This document shows positions 18,500-23,262 of a DNA stretch of 23,262 nucleotides, one piece after another. A program made the translations under genes and the position numbers. The stretch's first letter is position 1, and every line of letters begins with the position of its first letter. Source of the DNA: Leucogyrophana mollusca. Taxonomy: Eukaryota; Basidiomycota; Agaricomycetes; Boletales. The DNA is taken from NCBI GenBank assembly GCA_021014945.1, contig MU266677.1:1-23262 (forward strand), in the 5' to 3' direction. The notes below the pieces were generated by a model that ran no database searches, was not told the DNA's origin, and worked only from the letters and a program-made list of their open reading frames with translations.

Positions 18500-18770
18500 C
18501 AATGTACCATCACACATCCTTGGAAGGATTCAGACTTGAGCCCGGGACTTGCGAGATGGGTAGTGGCTCGGTTTGCAGGACGGATGGTGGGTTACTCCGC
18601 AGGACAGGTAGGGATCCATAGATAGATATGGATTCGCTTGGCGGGACAGATCGTGATTCGTCTTGTGAGATAGATGGTGATCTAGCTTGCGGGAACGATA
18701 GTGCTAGACAGATTGCAATTCGGGCAAGCATACCAGATAGCGACTCGATTCGCAAGATGAATGAAATACA
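18500..18770. repeat. Degenerate minisatellite, about 24-27 bp unit
   Basis: Repeated but imperfect units follow the pattern GATTCG-x-TTGCGGGACAGAT-GGT. Examples start near 18567 (GGCTCGGTTTGCAGGACGGAT), 18629 (GGATTCGCTTGGCGGGACAGA), 18654 (GATTCGTCTTGTGAGATAGA) and 18679 (GATCTAGCTTGCGGGAACGA). The array lies between the convergent 3' ends of the zinc-ligand gene and eIF3g. The open minus-strand frame through it is a by-product of the repeat and is not called. Confidence 0.7.
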
Positions 18771-18794
18771 AACCAGACAACTCCCACCCTCACC

Positions 18795-19887
18795 TCACCT
18801 CCCATCCGGCCTCGGTTCTGAAAACAAATCAACAACCCCCCCACGAAACGCACACAAAAACAGCACTCACGCGACCACTGCACGCTCAAAATGAGGTTAT
18901 CATACCCCTTTCCATGCACCCTTTCTATCGCCCTCTGCGCATTCGCGCGCTCCTCAAAGCTCACGAACGCGAACCCCTTCCCTGCGCCCGTCTCCCTGTC
19001 CCGCCCGACGTACACGCGCGCAACGCGCCCGAACGCGCTGAAGAGCTCGCGGAGATCCGACTCCTGTGTGTCCTCGGAGATGTTCGTCACGCGGAGCGTC
19101 GGGAGGTCGTCCCGCCCGCCACCGCCGCCTGCGCCGCCGCCCGAGCGCGCCATGGACTCGCCGGGGCGGGAGGAACCGGAGCGCATGGACGGGGGGACGT
19201 ACTTGCCCCCGCCCCCACCGGCGGCTGGGGGAGCGAGGGTGTCGGTGGGGAAGGAGGAGTCGTCAGCGGGGGGCGCCTCGGCGGTCTCGAGCCCGGCGAG
19301 TGAGTCTTTGTAGGGGCATTTTGCGGTGAAGTGGTCGCCTTTGCAGAGGCGACAGACGACTTTTCCTGCGCCGGCCTTGGCGAGCTCGGTTTTTATGTTT
19401 TGTTCGGCGGAGGGTTCGGGCTCGGAGGACTGCGTGAGTTGGAAGGGAAAGTGAAGTGTAGAGGTGGGAGGTAAAAGTGAAAGTAAACGTCAGTAAAGTT
19501 AGATGATGGGAAGGCTGAGGCGACGACGGACCTTGTTCCCAGCACTGAGCTTGAGGGAGACGTTCTCGCCGACGGTGGTGGTAGCGCGATCGGGGCCCTC
19601 CTTGTTGCCCCGCTCAGAGCCGAACTTTGCCCATTTTTTGCGCTCGGCGACGGTGTGTTCCACGACGGATTTCTGGAGGGTGCGTTTGATTCTGCGGGTT
19701 ATCTGGTGGCGGGTGAATGTGTGAAGTGGATAGTGGCGGACGAGCCCACCTTTACTTTCTTTCCCTCGTCGTTGATGGCGTACTCGATTGTGACGCGGAT
19801 GCCGTTCTCGTCGATGTAGTCCTCGCCTTTTTGGTGGTCGAGCTCGTCGACGTCGTCTGCCCAGGATGTTTTAGGGATAGCGGCCAT
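18795..19887 (-). CDS. TIF35: Translation initiation factor eIF3 subunit g
   Basis: Exons 19887-19750, 19702-19532, 19429-18871 and 18817-18795 give 296 residues, the usual family length. The N-terminus MAAIPKTSWADDVDELD is the classic eIF3g opening. ITRRIKRTLQKSVVEHTVA and KKWAKFGSERGNKEGPD follow. A zinc knuckle has ligands C129, C132, H136 and C141 (VCRLCKGDHFTAKCPYK). After a Gly-rich linker the C-terminus is an RRM (about 213-289) with RNP2 LRVTNI and RNP1 KGFAFVSF. It ends VQWSQPRPDGR after a 23-nt last exon. The protein is a cytoplasmic subunit of eIF3, binds RNA and promotes scanning and reinitiation. The start at 19887 is preferred over an in-frame ATG at 19911, because the family begins at the second and it has the context ATCATGG. 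Introns are 47, 102 and 53 nt. Confidence 0.97.
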
Positions 19888-20039
19888 GATGGTGGAAGGA
19901 AAGATGATCAAAGTGGCTGTGTCAAATTTGGCGGAGAGCTTGGCTGAGCTAGTACGATATCGATAGGACTTCTAGCTTCTAGCGCTCTGATAATGAATAT
20001 AAACCAGAACATACCCAGCCATGCTTTCAACCGCCCACC
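19888..20039. promoter_or_regulatory. Divergent promoter between eIF3g and glutamine-synthetase-like gene
   Basis: Only 152 bp separate the two start codons, so both promoters and 5' untranslated regions must share this stretch. A TATAAA lies at 19998-20003, 37 bp before the plus-strand start. Nothing comparable is seen for the minus-strand gene, as expected for a housekeeping promoter. A CTTCTAGCTTCTAG direct repeat lies at about 19968-19981. Confidence 0.6.
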
Positions 20040-21620
20040 ATGTCCACCCTCATCGGCGTCGAATACACGCCCGCAACCGTCGCCCCACGCACGCTGACCC
20101 TCGCCGACCTGCACGCAGACCAGACCATCGAGTACGTCCGCATCCAATGGGTAGACAACCACAACACAATCCGCTACCGCGTCCTCCCTAAAGCCCACTT
20201 CACCGCACTCCTGGCTTCGCCTCGCCCTTCCATATCCATCACAAAGAGTGTCCTCGGCCTCGTCTTCCTCACCCTCGCTTCGGGCTTCGGCCCCGCTGGC
20301 GAGTACCTCTACGTCTTCGATCTCGACTCGATCAGGCGCTGTGCGTATGCTGAGGGGCACGCCGTCCTATTTGGCTGGTTCCAGGAGAAGCTCCCCGTTG
20401 GCCTGCCCCCGACCGTCGACGTCCCGATATGCCCGCGCACCACCCTCGCTCGCATCGTAAAGTACGTACATACCCGTTGCAGTCTATCATCACGCTAACC
20501 CTGCCCGCAGAGACGCCAAAACAAGCCTCAACGCCGCCTTCCTCGTCGGGGTCGAGACCGAATTCATCCTCCTCTCCTCCACAGCGCCCCCCACCGCCAT
20601 CAACAAGCACGGCTGGTCCAACTCCACCGCCCTCCCCTCCGGCACCCCCGCTGCTGCCGTCCTCCACGAGATCGCCCAGGCTCTTATCGCCGGCGGGATC
20701 GAGCTCCAGATGTACCACTCAGAAGCTGCGCCAGGCCAGTACGAGATCATCACCGGCCCGCTGGCCCCCCTCGAGGCCGCGGACGCCCTCGTGCATACCC
20801 GCGAGACCATCTTCAACGTCGCGAGCAAGCACGGGATGCGTGCGACACTCGCCCCGCGGCTCTATACCGACAGTTGTACGTCCTTATCCTATCCTATCTA
20901 CCACCCCAAACTAACCCCCCACAGGCGGCTCTGCCTCGCATACGCACCTCTCTGTGCACCCCGCTGCCCCAGGCTCCGGACCCTCTCCGGCGAGCACTGC
21001 GCACCCCGCACTCCTCACACATCTCGAATCCACCTTCCTTGCCGGGCTCCTCGCACACCTCCCCGCGGCCCTCGCGCTCACGCTCCCCACGCGTGCCTCC
21101 TATGCGCGCATGCGCGACGGCATTTGGTCGGGCGGTACGTACGTCGCGTGGGGGCCCGACAATCGTGAGGTCCCCGTGAGGCTGTGCAACGCCCATTCCC
21201 CGCGCTCGCGCAACTTCGAGGTCAAGAGCGCCGACGGGACCGCGTCGCCGTACCTCGCAATCGCCGCGCTCGTCGGTGCGGGCGCGGCGGGCGTGAGGGC
21301 GGGGCGCGAGGTGGAGGGCGCGATGTGGGACCGGGGGGAGCTGCTCGCGGAGGTGGGGGAGGCGGAGAGGCGCGCGGCGGGTGTGGTGGGGCGCCTGCCG
21401 GTTACGCTTGAGGAAGCGCGCAAGTGTTTGGATGCGGATGTGGGGATGAGGGAAGTGTTGGGAGATGCGCTGGTCGATGCGTTCTTCGCTGTCAATGAGG
21501 TGCGTGTTCGTTGCGTGTTTCTGGGGTCGGTGGGGCTGATTGGGTGTGTAGACCCTGGATAAGATCATGAGCGAGGGGACGGAAGAGGAGATCGTTACGC
21601 GCTTGGTGGAGAATTTCTGA
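20040..21620 (+). CDS. Class-I glutamine-synthetase-like enzyme (FluG C-terminal type)
   Basis: Exons 20040-20461, 20511-20875, 20925-21499 and 21552-21620 (introns 49, 49 and 52 nt) give 476 residues starting MSTLIGVEYTPATVAPRTL. Catalytic-domain landmarks appear in order. These are GVETEF with metal ligands E156 and E158, EAAPGQYEI with E212 and E219, GGSASHTHLSV with H269 and H271, WGPDNREVPVRL with R344 and R349, and NFEVKSADGTASPYLAIAAL. The fold ligates ammonia or an amine to glutamate with ATP. In fungi this class-I-like family is distinct from the main class-II glutamine synthetase and may act on other amines, so the substrate is not assigned. The usual R-x-E-x-R near the end of the site is N-F-E-V-K here, which also occurs in divergent members. 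No N-terminal amidohydrolase domain is present, unlike full-length FluG. Confidence 0.94.
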
Positions 21621-22342
21621 GCGCTGCGAGGGCTTCTACCCGATACAGTGCTCCCCGACGAAACTCCCGCGTCCTATTTATGCAACGCTAAATGTTCAAT
21701 CAACCGTGGAAATGTGTGTATGTATGTGTACCTCTGTGCGTTGTATCGCAACTCCAGAATCAAATCAAAATTGACCAAGTTCAGTGGATTCGTCCGGGAC
21801 TATGCAGTCCCTCTGCCTTCGAGCTACCGCGTCCGAGCCGCACCAAAATCCCTACGACGCCCCGAACACTCCTGACGAGTATATCCACCCCTGACCCTCG
21901 GCGGGAGTCTTTCATACCTCTTACTAGATCGTGATAGATTTGGCCATTACACTCCTTTAAGCTGTCTCTCTTAGACAGCGCTCCACCACCGCGCGAGTAG
22001 GGAAGATTAAGAACCGCGATTCCATTCCCCACATGCGCGTAGCCCGACCTGAGTTTCGAGTTCTCGCCGCTGGGGGCATGGTCTCAGCGTTCCACTGCAG
22101 GTTCTTGAACACTGGAATAGGCTATCCAAGTCATAATCACGGCCCCCTTTTCATTCATGTTGATCCTTATACATAGAGTGTACGCCCGGTTGCCCGGTTG
22201 GCCTGGTGACGACGCTGGTGAGGACTTTGTGGCTAATAGTAACATTCCTGATCCCAGAGGGGCGCCTCGGAAACATCCAGGAGGGACCCCGAAAAGGTCT
22301 GAGGGGCAAAGAGCAGCGTCCTGTTAGTTGCTCGTTATCATT
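21621..22342. other. Intergenic, no gene seen
   Basis: The first 200 bp should be the 3' region of the glutamine-synthetase-like gene. Short frames exist on both strands without family resemblance. No clear TATA box precedes the gene at 22343, though the local sequence CTCGTTATCATTATGAC surrounds its start. Confidence 0.4.
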
Positions 22343-22777
22343 ATGACTAGCAAAAGGCCTCACTCGCCGCCGGACTCTCCTCCCTCACAAGCTTCTCGGG
22401 CCAGAGTCTCGGAGGCTCCCAAACTCACCCTAACTTCCGTGAGCGATGACATTGATCCTCGGACACACATAGCCATGGACGAATCTGTATTTGCCACCTT
22501 TGGTGGCGGGCATGGCCCACACAATCCCACTCAGGTGGCTCTTCTCCTGAGCGTGATCACCATCACATCAGACAATATCCTGGACCAACAATATAGTGAC
22601 ATAAAGGCTGGGTTGCAGCTATTGAGAGAGCTGCCCGAGTTAGAAGCCGAGCTAAAGACAGCTTGGAAGGCCAGAAGCTTTAGGTCAATCAGGTACCTGC
22701 GTATGTTTTGTTGCTCGATTTACGCAATGCTAGGATCTCACCTTGCTCGTTATGCCGCATGCCACAGAAATTCTTAG
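22343..22777 (+). CDS. Unrecognised protein, about 119-144 residues
   Basis: The frame starts MTSKRPHSPPDSPPSQASRA with a Ser/Pro-rich, probably disordered N-terminus. It is followed by LTLTSVSDDIDPRTHIAMDE, ESVFATFGGGHGPHNPTQ and a helical part (ILDQQYSDIKAGLQLLREL, PELEAELKTAWKARSFRSIR). A GTACCT...CCACAG element at 22693-22767 is a possible 75-nt intron. Removing it keeps the frame and ends the protein at SIRNS, giving 119 residues. Keeping it adds 25 residues with hydrophobic and Cys residues (144 in total). The helical part has Leu/Glu heptads. No family recognised. The ATG at 22343 is the first in frame. Confidence 0.5.
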   Translation: MTSKRPHSPPDSPPSQASRARVSEAPKLTLTSVSDDIDPRTHIAMDESVFATFGGGHGPHNPTQVALLLSVITITSDNILDQQYSDIKAGLQLLRELPELEAELKTAWKARSFRSIRYLRMFCCSIYAMLGSHLARYAACHRNS

Positions 22778-23262
22778 GCCGTCTAATGTGAAATCTGAAT
22801 CATCTGAGCAAAGTGAGTCGTCCGGTCCTCATCCGACTCACAGTTGTTGACCAGATCTGTATGGAAGTGTCACCACCACCAGACCCACATGTGGTGCATC
22901 ACAAAAAACCAGTTGGCGTGATTTGACTGTATGCATTTTGGACACTCACGCCACAATGTTTGCGAAAGAGAAAGCTGTGTGTGATTTTATAATTACAATA
23001 TAAGAACATACATAAAAGCCTGAGTTGTCCCATATACATCAATCTTATCGTAAAAGATAGTCCGTGATTTTAGTTTGGCAGGTTTGAACAAGATCACTTG
23101 AAAATCAGAATGCCGGCTCGTATTATTTTTATTGTAAAAGGCTTTACAACTGCTTGCAAACTTGCTACATCCAGTGACCCGTCTTACCATTCTTTGTCAA
23201 ATGAAACTGACATTAGATAAGAATTGGAGCTTGCCGCCATGATTGTGGTGCTGCTCAAGGTG
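22778..23262. other. AT-rich right edge, no gene seen
   Basis: The AT content rises from about 22950 (TTTTATAATTACAATATAAGAA). Frames are short. A 65-codon minus-strand frame (22993-23190) is Lys/Phe/Tyr-rich as expected from base composition and is not called. The 3' region of the preceding gene probably lies at its left end. Confidence 0.45.

Noticed and set aside
19885..19911. Upstream in-frame ATG of eIF3g
   Set aside because: It would add eight residues before the conserved family start MAAIPKTSWADD and has a poorer context.
20894..21568. 224-codon minus-strand frame
   Set aside because: It is antisense to the glutamine-synthetase-like exons; open only because of high GC content.
1..23262. 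Transposable elements, tRNA genes, CRISPR arrays
   Set aside because: No reverse transcriptase, transposase or integrase motifs, no terminal repeats with target-site duplications, no cloverleaf with A/B boxes and no regularly spaced repeats were found by eye. A dedicated search could still reveal degenerate elements.

Overview
The window looks like nuclear DNA of an agaricomycete (mushroom-class basidiomycete). The evidence is spliceosomal introns, mostly about 45-75 nt with GT-AG ends, in nearly every recognisable gene; two copies of a DUF6533-type multi-pass membrane protein, a family expanded in Agaricomycetes; and a GC-rich housekeeping block next to AT-richer, gene-poor DNA with small cysteine-containing secreted-type proteins. 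A Rhizoctonia/Ceratobasidium-like plant-associated fungus would fit, but that is inference. I saw no convincing tRNA, rRNA, CRISPR array or intact transposon gene.

Layout. Positions 1-1249 are mostly gene-free, with a short alcohol-dehydrogenase-like remnant near 475-558. Positions 1250-3428 (minus) hold a five-exon gene for a 604-residue proline-rich protein with a run of 16 CCA-coded prolines and a C-terminal CVVC. Positions about 3870-6540 and 9230-11757 are two diverged direct copies of one segment. Each carries an apparently intact 13-exon DUF6533 membrane protein gene (minus; 4023-5738 and 9390-11103) with two micro-exons. Between and beyond the copies are weak small-gene candidates (3659-3803, 7318-7805, 8833-9272, 12187-12475).

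Positions 12557-16565 hold several small genes that look fast-evolving: a cysteine-rich secreted-type fragment (12557-13117, minus), a small membrane/coiled-coil candidate (13526-13852, minus), a clear small secreted protein with signal peptide (14080-14524, minus) and a four-cysteine secreted-type protein (16067-16565, plus).

From 17250 rightwards the window is core genome. It holds a 96-residue protein with two zinc-ligand clusters (17250-18375, plus) and the translation initiation factor eIF3g (18795-19887, minus). Divergent to eIF3g across about 150 bp is a class-I glutamine-synthetase-like enzyme (20040-21620, plus). An unrecognised gene (22343-22777, plus) precedes an AT-rich right end.

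The genes do not form an obvious pathway. The main contrast is between the conserved right end, with compact promoters and canonical families, and the centre and left, with segmental duplication, relic fragments and orphan secreted proteins. All exon models were read by eye from splice signals and reading-phase agreement. The eIF3g, glutamine-synthetase-like and DUF6533 models are strong because every junction restores a recognisable family sequence.
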